A stretch of DNA of 64,000 nucleotides from an uncultured Marinobacter sp. GTDB taxonomy: Bacteria; Pseudomonadota; Gammaproteobacteria; Pseudomonadales; Oleiphilaceae. Shown piece by piece: positions 53,479 to 64,000 of the stretch (positions are counted from its first letter, which is position 1; every line of letters starts with the position of its first letter). The translations under genes and the position numbers were made by a program. A model generated the notes under the pieces. It made no database searches and had not been told where the DNA came from. It worked only from the letters and a program-made list of their open reading frames with translations. The stretch lies in the NCBI RefSeq assembly GCF_913055835.1, contig NZ_CAJXKQ010000003.1:62001-126000 (forward strand), written 5' to 3'.

Positions 53479-56061
53479 CTAATCTCTGGGTGGCGGCGGA
53501 GCCAGAACTTCCCGGGCACCGTTGTGGCCTGCAGCGCTTACCACGCCGGATGCTTCCATGGCATCAACCAGGTTTGCCGCCCGGTTGTACCCGATCTTGA
53601 ATTTTCGCTGTACCGAGGAGATCGACACCCGTCGCCCTTCGGTAACGAAGGCAACCGCCTCATCGTAGAGCGCATCACCTTCGCTATCTCCACCGCCTTC
53701 TGAAAGGTTCGGTACCCCCGGCAGGCTTTCGCCTTCAGCGCCGTTGAGAACATCGTCCACATACACCGGTTCGCCCCGGGCTTTCCAGGCACTGACCACG
53801 CGATGGACCTCGTCGTCGTCAACAAACGCACCGTGCACACGTACCGGCAGGCCCGATCCAGGTGGCAGATAGAGCATGTCGCCATGCCCCAGGAGCTGCT
53901 CCGCACCGCCCTGGTCCAATACCGTCCGCGAGTCGATCTTGGACGACACCTGGAACGACATCCGGGTGGGAATATTGGCCTTGATCAGGCCGGTGATCAC
54001 GTCCACCGAGGGCCGCTGGGTAGCAAGAATCAGGTGAATACCGGCTGCCCGCGCCTTCTGGGCAATCCGGGCAATCAGCTCCTCCACCTTTTTGCCGACA
54101 ATCATCATCATGTCGGCAAATTCGTCAATCACCACCACGATGAACGGCAGGGTGTCGAGCTCGGGGCGCTCCTGTTCGTCGTTGGCGAGATACTCATCCG
54201 GCTTCCAGAACGGATCCAGCAGTGGTTCGCCTGCGGCCACAGCGTCTTTGATCTTGCGGTTGTAACCGGCAAGGTTGCGAACCCCGAGGTTGGCCATCAA
54301 CTTGTACCGGCGCTCCATTTCAGCCACACACCAGCGCAACGCATTGGCAGCTTCCTTCATATCGGTGACTACCGGCGCCAGAAGGTGCGGAATGCCATCG
54401 TAGATGCTCAGTTCCAGCATTTTCGGGTCCACCATGATGAAGCGTACTTCTTCGGGGCCCGCTTTCAGCAACATGCTGAGCAGCATGGCGTTCACGCCGA
54501 CGGATTTACCGGAACCGGTGGTACCGGCCACCAACAGGTGCGGCATTTTTGCCAGGTTGGCCACCATGGGGTTGCCACCAATGTCGTTACCCAACGCCAG
54601 GGTCAACGGGGAGCTGGACTCCTGGAACACCCGCGCGCCAAGCACCTCGCTGAGCCGGACCATCTCCCGTTCTTCATTGGGAATCTCGATACCGACCACA
54701 GACTTGCCGGGAATCACCTCGACGACGCGAACGCTCAGTACCGCCAGTGAGCGGGCCAGATCCTTGGCAAGGTTGGAAATCTTGCTGACTTTCACGCCCG
54801 GAGCGGGCTTGATCTCGAACCGGGTAATAACCGGGCCGGGATTCACCTCGACAACTTCAACAGAGACTCCGAAGTCGCCCAGCTTTTCCTCGAGCAGCCG
54901 GGACATATGTTCGAGGGACTCTTCGGAATAGCCTTTTTCCTTGTGCTCCTCCGGCGGGTCCAGCAGGGATATCGGCGGAATCGGGCTTTCAATATCTTCC
55001 AGTAACGAGGGCTGTTTGCTGCCCTTGTCTTTCGGCTGTGACGGCTGCTCATCTTTCTTGAACGGCGAGATCTTCAGCGACCGCCCGGCCGGCTGCGGAG
55101 CTGGCTCGGGTTTGGCGGCTCTACTGTCAGCAACCGGCGTATCGTCCCGCGAACTGAAACTTTCGAGCCTCGCCGGCTCCGGATCCACCTCGGCAGAGAG
55201 CCCATCCAGTGCCGGCTCCTTTCGCCCGGATTCCTGCTTGGGCGCAGCCTTCGGGGCTTTTGGCTTCTTCGGACCAAAGCCGGGAATTCGTTGCCACCAG
55301 CGAGGCTTGTCTGAACCGGCCTTCTTTTGTTTGCTGTTAACCGGCGGCACGCGATCCTTGATTACCGGTGGCTCAGCTTTCGGTTCCGGTTTGGGCTCCG
55401 GTTTTTCCGGTTTCGCATTGCCTTTGAAGAGGCTCTTGATGGCAAGACCTGTTCTGAGGGTCAGGCCACCCACCTGGTCCATCAACCAGAACCAGGACAG
55501 GCCGGTAGTGACGGTCAACGCAAAGAGGAAGATGGCAATCAGCAGCAGCGTGGTGGCCGGCAGGTTGAAGAACCGCACCATGGCATCGGCCACGGCCGTT
55601 CCGAGCACGCCGCCAGAGGAGGCTCCGAGACCAAACACGGAATACAGCGACAACAGGCTGGTTGCCGAGAGAAGGATCAGCAGGAAGCCACCGAAACGCA
55701 TCATGAACAGCGGCCAGTGCAAATCCAGGGAATCGTTGCGCCGCCGGATGAGCATCAGAGCATAGCCGGCAATCATCACCGGAAACAGATAGGCGACGTG
55801 GCCGAAGAAATCCATGAACAGGCTGGCCAGCCACGCGCCGGTGCGGCCGGCATAATTCTGGACACTGGTGTCATGGCCAATGCTGGCCCAGCCGGGGTCT
55901 GAGGGGCTGAAGGTGACCAGGGCCATGGAAAGATAGATGCAGAGCGCTATCAGTGCGATAACGGCACCTTCCCGGGCGCCCTGGGCTGCCAGGCGGCGAA
56001 AGCGCAGCTGCTTCTCTGTCAGTTCCTGTGGTGCTTTCTTCGCTTTTGCAGATTCGGCCAT
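53479..56061 (-). CDS. ftsK: DNA translocase FtsK
   Basis: 860 aa; N-terminal TM region, [18 protein letters not shown] Walker A, C-terminal gamma domain. Confidence 0.97.
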   Translation of the reverse strand: MAESAKAKKAPQELTEKQLRFRRLAAQGAREGAVIALIALCIYLSMALVTFSPSDPGWASIGHDTSVQNYAGRTGAWLASLFMDFFGHVAYLFPVMIAGYALMLIRRRNDSLDLHWPLFMMRFGGFLLILLSATSLLSLYSVFGLGASSGGVLGTAVADAMVRFFNLPATTLLLIAIFLFALTVTTGLSWFWLMDQVGGLTLRTGLAIKSLFKGNAKPEKPEPKPEPKAEPPVIKDRVPPVNSKQKKAGSDKPRWWQRIPGFGPKKPKAPKAAPKQESGRKEPALDGLSAEVDPEPARLESFSSRDDTPVADSRAAKPEPAPQPAGRSLKISPFKKDEQPSQPKDKGSKQPSLLEDIESPIPPISLLDPPEEHKEKGYSEESLEHMSRLLEEKLGDFGVSVEVVEVNPGPVITRFEIKPAPGVKVSKISNLAKDLARSLAVLSVRVVEVIPGKSVVGIEIPNEEREMVRLSEVLGARVFQESSSPLTLALGNDIGGNPMVANLAKMPHLLVAGTTGSGKSVGVNAMLLSMLLKAGPEEVRFIMVDPKMLELSIYDGIPHLLAPVVTDMKEAANALRWCVAEMERRYKLMANLGVRNLAGYNRKIKDAVAAGEPLLDPFWKPDEYLANDEQERPELDTLPFIVVVIDEFADMMMIVGKKVEELIARIAQKARAAGIHLILATQRPSVDVITGLIKANIPTRMSFQVSSKIDSRTVLDQGGAEQLLGHGDMLYLPPGSGLPVRVHGAFVDDDEVHRVVSAWKARGEPVYVDDVLNGAEGESLPGVPNLSEGGGDSEGDALYDEAVAFVTEGRRVSISSVQRKFKIGYNRAANLVDAMEASGVVSAAGHNGAREVLAPPPPRD

Positions 56062-56067
56062 GAATGC

Positions 56068-57312
56068 TCAGACGTTATCGGTGCTTGCGTTCCGAAGCGC
56101 CTGAAAGCCCCTTTCAAGATCGGTTTTCAGGTCTTCAACAGCTTCGATCCCCACGGAAATCCGGATCAGGTTTTCCGTGATCCCGGCCCGCGTCTTGTCC
56201 TCGGGTGATAGTCGCCCGTGAGTGGTCGTGGCCGGGTGTGTGATGGTGGTTTTGACATCACCAAGGTTTGCCGTGATGGAAATCATCCGGGTGCCATCAA
56301 TGAAGGCCCAGGCCTCTTCCCTTGCACCCTTGAGCTGGAACGACAGCACTCCACCAAACCCGGATTGCTGTTTTTTAGCCAGCTCATGTTGGGGGTGACT
56401 CTGTAGCCCGGCATAAAAAACGCGTTCAACCGCCGGCTGTTGCTCCAGCCACAAGGCCAACTCTAACGCATTGTCACAGTGGGCGCGCATACGAATTGGT
56501 AAGGTTTCCAATCCCTTCTGGAACACCCAGGCGTTGAAGGGACTCATGGTAGGACCGGCGGACCTCAGGAAGCCGTATATCTCTTCCATCATCTTTTCGG
56601 AGCCGACCACAACGCCGCCCACACAGCGGCCCTGACCATCAAGGTATTTGGTGGCCGAGTGGATCACGATATCCGCGCCCTGCTCCAGTGGTCGCTGAAG
56701 CACAGGCGTACAGAAACAGTTGTCCACCACGAACAGCGCATCATTATCCCGGGCCAGTTGCCCAAGGGCCGCCATATCCGCTACTTCGCAAAGGGGATTG
56801 GACGGTGTTTCGATGAACAGCATTCGGGTTTCTGGACGCACCGACGCCTGCCATTCGTCCATATCCGTCAGACTGACAAACGTGGTTTCCACCCCGAAAC
56901 GGGCCATGTATTTCTGGAACAACACGTTCGTGGTGCCGAACACACCCCGGGAGCAGATCACATGGTCGCCGCTCTGCAGCAGTGCCATACAGGTACTCAG
57001 GATCGCGGACATTCCCGAGGCTGTAGCGACAGCCCGCTCCCCACCTTCCATGGCGGCGATCCGGCCCTCGAAAGCCTGAACCGTCGGGTTGGTAAAGCGA
57101 GAATAGATGTTGCCCGGCTCGTCGCCTCCAAATCGCGCCGCTGCCTGGGCTGCGCTGCCATACACAAAGCTGGACGTGGGGAAGATGGCATCGCTGTGCT
57201 CGAGTTGCCCGGTGCGGATCTGCCCTGCCCTCACCGCCAGTGTGTCCACGGACATACCTTCAAGATCCGATTCCGGAATCCAGACAGTCTCTTCACGGCG
57301 AAAGGTCATCAA
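56068..57312 (-). CDS. metZ: O-succinylhomoserine sulfhydrylase (PLP, Cys/Met metabolism)
   Basis: 414 aa; TLAVRAGQIRTGQLEHSDAIFPTSSFVY; SATKYLDGQGRCVGGVV. Confidence 0.93.
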   Translation of the reverse strand: MMTFRREETVWIPESDLEGMSVDTLAVRAGQIRTGQLEHSDAIFPTSSFVYGSAAQAAARFGGDEPGNIYSRFTNPTVQAFEGRIAAMEGGERAVATASGMSAILSTCMALLQSGDHVICSRGVFGTTNVLFQKYMARFGVETTFVSLTDMDEWQASVRPETRMLFIETPSNPLCEVADMAALGQLARDNDALFVVDNCFCTPVLQRPLEQGADIVIHSATKYLDGQGRCVGGVVVGSEKMMEEIYGFLRSAGPTMSPFNAWVFQKGLETLPIRMRAHCDNALELALWLEQQPAVERVFYAGLQSHPQHELAKKQQSGFGGVLSFQLKGAREEAWAFIDGTRMISITANLGDVKTTITHPATTTHGRLSPEDKTRAGITENLIRISVGIEAVEDLKTDLERGFQALRNASTDNV

Positions 57313-57336
57313 TTACTCCTGCCTGATACGGCTGCT

Positions 57337-58863
57337 TCAGTCTTCGTCATTGTACAAATCAATAATACCGTTATCGCCGGATGTGGCGCCGGCGCTCTTG
57401 AACCGCTTGTCATCGTTGCGCATTTCTTCCAGGCGGTTCAGGTAGGCTGCATCGACATCGCCGGTCACGTAATTGCCGGTAAACACGGAACATTCCCAGC
57501 CCTCAATGTCGTCGTTGACATCACTGACACAGGTTACCAGATCCTCCAGATCCTGATAGAGCAACCAGTCGGCGCCAATCAGCTCCCGGATTTCTTCAAC
57601 AGATCGGTCATGGGCGATCAGTTCGCTGGCCGAAGGCATATCGATCCCGTATACGTTCGGGTAGCGTACGGGGGGCGCCGCAGAGGAAAAATAGACCTTG
57701 CGGGCGCCAGCGTCCCGGGCCATCTGGACGATTTCCTTACAGGTGGTGCCACGAACAATGGAATCGTCCACCAGCATTACATTCTTGCCACGGAATTCCA
57801 GGTCGATCGGGTTAAGCTTCTGACGGACCGACTTCTTGCGCATTTTCTGGCCGGGCATAATGAAGGTTCGACCGATGTAGCGATTCTTGATGAAACCTTC
57901 GCGGAACTTCACACCCAGACGGTGTGCCATCTGCATGGCTGAGGTACGGCTGGTGTCAGGAATCGGCATCACTACGTCGATGTCATGATCCGGCGTCTCT
58001 CGCAGTACCTTCTCGGCCAGGGTCTCACCCATGCGCAGACGGGCCTTGTAGACCGACACCTTGTCAATAATGGAATCCGGGCGGGCGAAATACACGTGCT
58101 CAAAGATGCACGGGTACAGATGGGGCTGCTCTGCGCACTGCTGGGTGTAAAGGGTGCCGTCGGTTTCAATGTAGACTGCCTCACCCGGCGCAATGTCCCG
58201 CACGAGGGTGTAGCCTGCCGCATTCAGGGCAACGCTTTCCGAGGCAATCATATATTCCTTGCGGCCATCTTCGGCCGTGCGCTCACCGTAGCAGGCCGGC
58301 CGGATGCCATTCGGATCACGGAAGCCCACGATACCGTAACCGGTAATCATGGCAATAACGGCGTAGGCGCCCCGGCAACGCTTGTGAACGGCTCTGACTG
58401 CGGAAAAAATCTCGTCCTTGGTCGGGTCGAGCTTGCCGAGTTTCTGCAACTCGTGGGCAAACACGTTCAACAGAACTTCCGAGTCGGAGTTGGTGTTGAT
58501 GTGGCGCAGGTCGGTGCGAAACAGGTCCTTGCTCAGATCATCGGCGTTTGTGAGGTTGCCGTTGTGAGCGAGGGTGATGCCGTACGGGCTGTTTACGTAA
58601 AACGGCTGGGCCTCAGCGGAGCTGGAGCTGCCCGCGGTTGGATAACGCACATGGCCGATGCCAACATTCCCCACCAGCCGGCGCATATGCCGGGTATGGA
58701 ATACGTCCCGCACCAGGCCATTATCCTTGCGGAGGAAAAACCGATCATCCTGAAATGTCACAATGCCCGCCGCGTCCTGGCCCCGGTGCTGAAGTACAGT
58801 CAGCGCATCATAGAGCGACTGATTGACGTTGGAAGTACTGACGATGCCGACAATGCCACACAT
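57337..58863 (-). CDS. purF: Amidophosphoribosyltransferase
   Basis: [52 protein letters not shown]. Confidence 0.98.
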   Translation of the reverse strand: MCGIVGIVSTSNVNQSLYDALTVLQHRGQDAAGIVTFQDDRFFLRKDNGLVRDVFHTRHMRRLVGNVGIGHVRYPTAGSSSSAEAQPFYVNSPYGITLAHNGNLTNADDLSKDLFRTDLRHINTNSDSEVLLNVFAHELQKLGKLDPTKDEIFSAVRAVHKRCRGAYAVIAMITGYGIVGFRDPNGIRPACYGERTAEDGRKEYMIASESVALNAAGYTLVRDIAPGEAVYIETDGTLYTQQCAEQPHLYPCIFEHVYFARPDSIIDKVSVYKARLRMGETLAEKVLRETPDHDIDVVMPIPDTSRTSAMQMAHRLGVKFREGFIKNRYIGRTFIMPGQKMRKKSVRQKLNPIDLEFRGKNVMLVDDSIVRGTTCKEIVQMARDAGARKVYFSSAAPPVRYPNVYGIDMPSASELIAHDRSVEEIRELIGADWLLYQDLEDLVTCVSDVNDDIEGWECSVFTGNYVTGDVDAAYLNRLEEMRNDDKRFKSAGATSGDNGIIDLYNDED

Positions 58864-58897
58864 GGATAAGGGTATCTCCGAGTGTTAAAACTGAATG

Positions 58898-59467
58898 TTA
58901 GCGGGACGCGGACGCAGGTTCCACGCCTTCATGCTCTGTAACGGATTCCGGATCCGGCGCGTTTTCGGGTGCAGGCCCCAGGAAGCGCGCAAATTCATCG
59001 CCCAGGGTCCGTCTGGACCAGTCCTCTACCACAGCCAGGCGATCAATGATTATGGACGTTCGCCACCAGGTATCCTGCGCCAATGGCGTGTAACGGGTAA
59101 ATGCAATGGCAACAATCACCACCACCACGCCCCGCAAAAGCCCGAATCCCATGCCAAGCACCCGATCAGTGGCGGACAGACCTGTGGCCCGAATCAGGTG
59201 GCCAATCATGTTATTGATGATGGCTCCGACGATGAGGGTTCCAAAGAAGAGTATGGCAAACGCGGCGATAAGCCGAACCAGAGGCGTTTCAACCGTGCTT
59301 TCCAGCAGGGACTGCATCTGGGGGTGGAAGGTTCTGGCCAGAATGAATGCCCCTACCCAGGTCACCAGAGACAGGGCTTCCCGTACAAAGCCCCGTTTCA
59401 GACTGATGAGGGTGGAAACTGTAATGAGGGCGATAATGACCCAGTCAATCCAGATCAGCGCTTCCAT
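58898..59467 (-). CDS. cvpA: CvpA family protein
   Basis: 189 aa; WIDWVIIALITVSTLISLKRGFVREALSLVTWVGAF. Confidence 0.93.
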   Translation of the reverse strand: MEALIWIDWVIIALITVSTLISLKRGFVREALSLVTWVGAFILARTFHPQMQSLLESTVETPLVRLIAAFAILFFGTLIVGAIINNMIGHLIRATGLSATDRVLGMGFGLLRGVVVVIVAIAFTRYTPLAQDTWWRTSIIIDRLAVVEDWSRRTLGDEFARFLGPAPENAPDPESVTEHEGVEPASASR

Positions 59468-59558
59468 TGAAAACCCGGTGGAGAAAAGGAAGCGCGAATT
59501 CTATCAGGAAACCCTGGCTCGCCAAACCGCCGGAGACACATAAACCCGATCCCGACCG

Positions 59559-60230
59559 CTATTTTTCTCCGGAGGTGACCAGACTGTTCAGGCCAAAAGC
59601 GTCGTCCAGTGCTCTCTTGGCGGATTCGGCTTCGGATTTGGATGCGAAAGGCCCACTGAAGACGCGAGTCAGTGTCGTGTCACCGCGGACAACTTCCTGC
59701 AGATGGGACCCGTAGCCCTTCTCTCGCACCTGGTCCCTGAGTCGGCGGGCGTTATCGGAATTACCAAAGCTTCCCAGTTGCACCACCCAGGCGCCTTCGA
59801 GGGATCTCTCGTACTCGGCGGTTTCCGAAACTGGGCTCTCCGAGGCTTGATCTCCGGTTTCGACCGGCGCACTGGCCTGCTCCTGAGATGCATCATCCGG
59901 TTCCTGACCGGCCTCGGGTGATTCCGCCACATCAGAAGTGGTCTCTTGGCCCGGCGATTCCTCAAGAATGCGGTAGCCCGGGGAATCAGCACCACCCTGT
60001 TCGGCCGGTGGCGCAGCCAGAGTACTGTCACTGGATTCAGGACCATAGGAAGGCGGGGGCGCCAATTCGGATTCCGGCGCTTCAACTTCCGGGAACGGCG
60101 GCTCCTCGGGAATCTTGATGGTGGTGGAGGTACGCTCGGAATGCGGCTCATCAAAGAGCATGGGAACAAAGATAACCGCCAGGGAAACAAGGACCAGCGC
60201 CCCGATTATTCTCTGTTTCAGTCCATCCAC
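59559..60230 (-). CDS. SPOR domain-containing protein
   Basis: 223 aa; single TM; GAWVVQLGSFGNSDNARRLRDQVREKGYGSHLQEVVRGDTTLTRVFSGPFASKSEAE. Confidence 0.93.
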   Translation of the reverse strand: MDGLKQRIIGALVLVSLAVIFVPMLFDEPHSERTSTTIKIPEEPPFPEVEAPESELAPPPSYGPESSDSTLAAPPAEQGGADSPGYRILEESPGQETTSDVAESPEAGQEPDDASQEQASAPVETGDQASESPVSETAEYERSLEGAWVVQLGSFGNSDNARRLRDQVREKGYGSHLQEVVRGDTTLTRVFSGPFASKSEAESAKRALDDAFGLNSLVTSGEK

Positions 60231-60353
60231 GTTGCTTGGCTCCCAACTGTTGTGACTGCGCCCCGAGAGGCACCCATCCGCAGATACTAACTGCCCGGAA
60301 GCCGGAACTCAAAGTGCTACCCGCCGCCATGGACAAAGTTTAAGGCGGGCTAT

Positions 60354-61679
60354 CTAGCGCCCTTCCGAATCCTGAGCGAGCAGAATTTCCCGGCCCTCGG
60401 CAACCGTGTAGAACGACCCGAAAACGACCACAAGATCGTTCAGTGCCGCCGCGGACAGCGCCGATCCGAGCGCCTCTGCTACTGATTCGAACGCCGGGGC
60501 ATGATCGATACCAGCGTCGGCCAATCGTGCCTGCAACTGATGAGCCGCAAGCCCTCTCGGTACTTTCAGGCCGGCCAGGTACCAGGCATCAACCACGCCA
60601 GCCATTGCTTTTCCGACACCTTCCACATCCTTATCCGCCAGGGCACCGTAAACCGCATGGACGCGCCTTCCAGGCGATTTCAGGTTTTCCAGTTGCCCGG
60701 CCAACCATCCCGCCGCATGGGGGTTATGACCGACATCCAGAAAAATATCCGGCGAGGAACCCAGACGCTCGAATCGACCTGGCACGCTGATGCCTGAAAG
60801 AACCTGCTCAATAACAGCAACCGACAGGTCGGGTTCGAGCTGCCGCACGGCAATGACGGCCGCCGCAACGCTTTTAACCGGTAGAGGGCCGGCTGGCAGA
60901 CGGATAGGCTGGTTCTGATAATTGAGTACCACCGACGCAAACCCGGACGCAGTCGCCGGTTCCCGCTTTAACTGATAGTCCTGCCCGAACAGTGCCATCC
61001 GAACCTTCTGGGCCGATGACTGCTGCAGCACCGAGCGTGGTGGCTCGGAATCCGCGTAGACCGCGGGAATACCCGGCCTGAGCACCCCTGCTTTCTCAAA
61101 CCCGATGACTTCCCGGTTATCACCGAGAAAGGCAACGTGATCGATGTCCACCGATGTGAGTATGGCAAAATCGGCATCCAGAACATTCACTGCATCCAGT
61201 CGCCCGCCAAGACCAACCTCCAGGACCCAGTCCTCAAGGCCCGCGTCGGCAAAGGCTACAAAGGCTGCCAGGGTCCCGAATTCAAAATAGGTGAGCGAAA
61301 CATTGCCACGGGCGGCCTCAACCGCCTCAAACGCCTTGACCAGCGCGTCATCGGAAATATCCTCACCGTTCAGGCGCACACGCTCGTTGTAGCGCTGGAG
61401 ATGCGGTGAGGTATAGGCGCCGGTGCGACGGCCGGCGACTCTCAGAAGCGCTTCTACAGTAGCCACAGCGCTGCCTTTGCCGTTAGTACCTGCCACAGTA
61501 ATGATCCGGGCTTGCGGCTTTCGCCGGAAAAGCCGGCGCAGAACTACCAGCACCCGATCCAGGCCGAGGTCAATCTCTGTTGGATGTATCGCTTCGAGGT
61601 AGGCAAGCCACTGGTCAACAGTGGCGCCAGCCCCCGGCGAAGCCGGAGGCTGGTCTGGATGATTACTCGGCGGGGGCAT
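60354..61679 (-). CDS. folC: Dihydrofolate synthase/folylpolyglutamate synthase
   Basis: [46 protein letters not shown]. Confidence 0.96.
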   Translation of the reverse strand: MPPPSNHPDQPPASPGAGATVDQWLAYLEAIHPTEIDLGLDRVLVVLRRLFRRKPQARIITVAGTNGKGSAVATVEALLRVAGRRTGAYTSPHLQRYNERVRLNGEDISDDALVKAFEAVEAARGNVSLTYFEFGTLAAFVAFADAGLEDWVLEVGLGGRLDAVNVLDADFAILTSVDIDHVAFLGDNREVIGFEKAGVLRPGIPAVYADSEPPRSVLQQSSAQKVRMALFGQDYQLKREPATASGFASVVLNYQNQPIRLPAGPLPVKSVAAAVIAVRQLEPDLSVAVIEQVLSGISVPGRFERLGSSPDIFLDVGHNPHAAGWLAGQLENLKSPGRRVHAVYGALADKDVEGVGKAMAGVVDAWYLAGLKVPRGLAAHQLQARLADAGIDHAPAFESVAEALGSALSAAALNDLVVVFGSFYTVAEGREILLAQDSEGR

Positions 61680-62589
61680 CGGTTTCAGGCTTTTCCGTTA
61701 CTTCAAACTCGATAGGCTCTTCGGTTCCGGGACGCTCCTGGCCGGTGAACTTGGCCAATACGTGGGCAATGCGCTCACGCATCTGATGACGATGGAGAAT
61801 CATGTCGATGGCACCGTGCTCCAACAGGAACTCACTGCGCTGGAAGCCCTCCGGCAGCTTTTCACGAACGGTTTGCTCGATGACCCTCGGGCCGGCGAAG
61901 CCAATCAATGCATTTGGCTCGGCGATATTGAGATCCCCCAGCATGGCAAGGCTGGCGGAAACACCACCAAACACGGGGTCTGTCATTACCGAAATGTAGG
62001 GAATCCCTTCAAGCTTCATGCGCTCAAGCACCGCGGCCGTTTTCGACATCTGCATCAACGACAGGATGGCTTCCTGCATACGGGCGCCGCCACTGGCAGA
62101 GAAACAGACCAGGGGAATTCGCTCTTTCAGGGCAACATTGGCAGCCTGAACGAATTTTTCACCTACAACCTGCCCCATGGAGCCGCCGAGAAAGCCAAAT
62201 TCAAAGGAGCAGGCAACCAGAGGTACACCAAGCGTGGTGCCTTTCATGGCCACCAACGCGTCTTTCTCGCCCGTGCCTTTCTGGGCGTGGGACAAACGGT
62301 CCTTGTAGCGCTTGCTGTCCTTGAACTTGAGGCGATCCCAGGGCTCTAGCTCGGCGGCAATTTCTTCCCGTCCATCGGGATCCAGAAAAACGTCCAGCCG
62401 ACGGCGGGCCGCAACCCTCAGGTGGTGGTTGCATTTGGGGCAAACATCCAGGTTCTTCTCAAGTTCCGGCTTGTAGAGAAAGGCGCCACATTTGGGGCAC
62501 TTCTTCCATAACCCCTCGGGCACTCCGGTTCTCTGCTTGGATTCCGAGCGAATCTTGCTCGGCATGATCTTGTCCAGCCAGTTACTCAT
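61663..62589 (-). CDS. accD: Acetyl-CoA carboxylase carboxyltransferase subunit beta
   Basis: [34 protein letters not shown] zinc finger; [18 protein letters not shown]. Confidence 0.97.
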   Translation of the reverse strand: MSNWLDKIMPSKIRSESKQRTGVPEGLWKKCPKCGAFLYKPELEKNLDVCPKCNHHLRVAARRRLDVFLDPDGREEIAAELEPWDRLKFKDSKRYKDRLSHAQKGTGEKDALVAMKGTTLGVPLVACSFEFGFLGGSMGQVVGEKFVQAANVALKERIPLVCFSASGGARMQEAILSLMQMSKTAAVLERMKLEGIPYISVMTDPVFGGVSASLAMLGDLNIAEPNALIGFAGPRVIEQTVREKLPEGFQRSEFLLEHGAIDMILHRHQMRERIAHVLAKFTGQERPGTEEPIEFEVTEKPETDAPAE

Positions 62590-62634
62590 GATCTCATCCT
62601 GTCCTTTGACGCCTGTTTGCCCTCCTCCCCTTCA

Positions 62635-63447
62635 TCAGGAGGCGAGACTGTCCAGTGCTTCACGCATCGGGTGGAGCAGATCCGTCAATGCCCGTTTGAG
62701 CTGGTCGGTATCTGCCTGATTTCTGGCTATTGTATCGACCAGGACGCTACCAACAATTACACCATCGGATACCCGACCCACGGCGGCAGCTGTTTCCGCA
62801 TCGCGGATGCCAAAGCCAACACCAACGGGTAGCGCGGTCAGTTCGTGGATATGGCTCACTTTCTGCGCAACCTCATCCACGTTGATGGTGGCGGAACCTG
62901 TCACACCCTTGATAGAAACATAGTACACATAACCGGAAGAGTGTTGACTGATTGCCCGAATCCGGTCATCGGTCGTGGTCGGCGCCAGCAGGAAGATGGC
63001 GTCGAGATCTCGCTGGGTGAACAGCGGCGCGACCTCCTCGGCTTCTTCCGGCGGCAGATCCACTGTCAGGATTCCATCAACGCCGGCATCCTTGGCCGCA
63101 TCGGCAAAAGTCTCGTAGCCCATGGCTTCCATCGGATTCAGATAGCCCATCAGCACCACGGGCGTGGCGTCATCGGTCTTACGGAATTCCTTGACCATGG
63201 CAATCACCTGTCTCAGGGAAGTGCCATGAACCAGTGCACGCTCGCAGGCCAACTGGATAACCGGGCCATCTGCCATGGGGTCGGAAAACGGAACCCCAAG
63301 CTCAATGATATCGGCGCCTGCATCCACAAGCGTGTGCATCAGATCCACCGTGTTATCGGGATGGGGGTCGCCGGCGGTAATGTAGGGAATAAGTGCCTTA
63401 CGACCTTGTCCTTTCAGGGCCTTGAGGACCCCTTCGATTCGGCTCAT
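62635..63447 (-). CDS. trpA: Tryptophan synthase alpha chain
   Basis: [65 protein letters not shown]. Confidence 0.97.
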   Translation of the reverse strand: MSRIEGVLKALKGQGRKALIPYITAGDPHPDNTVDLMHTLVDAGADIIELGVPFSDPMADGPVIQLACERALVHGTSLRQVIAMVKEFRKTDDATPVVLMGYLNPMEAMGYETFADAAKDAGVDGILTVDLPPEEAEEVAPLFTQRDLDAIFLLAPTTTDDRIRAISQHSSGYVYYVSIKGVTGSATINVDEVAQKVSHIHELTALPVGVGFGIRDAETAAAVGRVSDGVIVGSVLVDTIARNQADTDQLKRALTDLLHPMREALDSLAS

Positions 63448-63466
63448 GCCTGCTCCTGTTAATTCT

Positions 63467-64000
63467 TCAGATCTCGATGCCTTCAAGCTTGGCAACCGTG
63501 TTGATGTCCTTGTCGCCACGCCCGGAAACGTTGATAACGACGGTCTGGTCTTTGTTCATGGTGGCCGCCAGTTTAATGGCGTAAGCCACTGCGTGTGCGG
63601 TTTCGAGAGCGGGCATGATGCCCTCAACCCGGGTCAGCTTGCGGAAACCTTCCATGGCTTCATCATCTGTCACGGACACGTAATTCGCCCTGCCGATGTC
63701 CTTCAGCCATGCGTGCTCTGGGCCCACACCCGGATAATCGAGGCCGGCGCTCACCGAATGCGTACCCGCGATCTGACCATTCTCGTCTTCCATCAGGTAG
63801 GTTCGGTTGCCATGGAGCACACCGGGGCGCCCAGCACACAGGGGCGCTGCGTGTTTCCCGGTATCAATGCCAAGGCCGCCCGCTTCGACACCGTAGATTT
63901 GTACTGATTCATCAGCGAGGAAAGGATAGAACATGCCGATTGCGTTCGAACCACCACCAACACAGGCCACCAGCGCGTCCGGTAACTTGCCTGTCTTTTC
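63467..64000 (-). CDS. trpB: Tryptophan synthase beta chain, N-terminus truncated by window end
   Basis: [44 protein letters not shown]; reading frame runs off the window end. Confidence 0.96.
   Translation of the reverse strand, partial: EKTGKLPDALVACVGGGSNAIGMFYPFLADESVQIYGVEAGGLGIDTGKHAAPLCAGRPGVLHGNRTYLMEDENGQIAGTHSVSAGLDYPGVGPEHAWLKDIGRANYVSVTDDEAMEGFRKLTRVEGIMPALETAHAVAYAIKLAATMNKDQTVVINVSGRGDKDINTVAKLEGIEI

Noticed and set aside
56659-57942. 427-aa plus-strand ORF across metZ and purF
   Set aside because: Antisense to two core genes and spans their junction; no domain features.

Overview
This 64 kb window is a gene-dense gammaproteobacterial chromosomal segment. Gene content and order look like a Marinobacter/Pseudomonas-type relative, but that taxon guess is an inference. 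It is mostly core-genome content. Recognisable blocks: gpsA with a SpoIIE-phosphatase/STAS pair; a desaturase/NTF2/SDR/FAD/DUF1365/Cfa/DUF2878 lipid-modification operon; xthA; a PhaD-like regulator facing a phasin; a YeeE/YedE pair with a DUF442 sulfurtransferase; hemH; tRNA-Ser(TGA); a BI-1 family gene; tusDCBE; nfuA; metH; a sulfite/nitrite reductase with DUF934; acuI; sohB; fimL; dnaQ-rnhA; gloB; mltD with a Yej-type ABC transporter and fabI; PilZ with DUF1631; a DAHP synthase; cobA-serS-rarA-lolA-ftsK; and metZ-purF-cvpA-SPOR-folC-accD-trpA-trpB (trpB truncated by the window end). I saw no CRISPR array, transposase, integrase or prophage. The best candidate for an under-described system is the eight-gene, stop/start-overlapping lipid-modification operon at 5649-12532. 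It resembles singlet-oxygen (ChrR/RpoE) regulon clusters but has no adjacent sigma/anti-sigma pair and ends in an unrecognised exported protein. Other items worth follow-up: a 27-bp perfect inverted-repeat element (29033-29144), a candidate sRNA (about 14690-14782), an unannotated 34-aa membrane miniprotein (26502-26606), and an mltD-Yej transporter neighbourhood suggesting muropeptide or peptide uptake.
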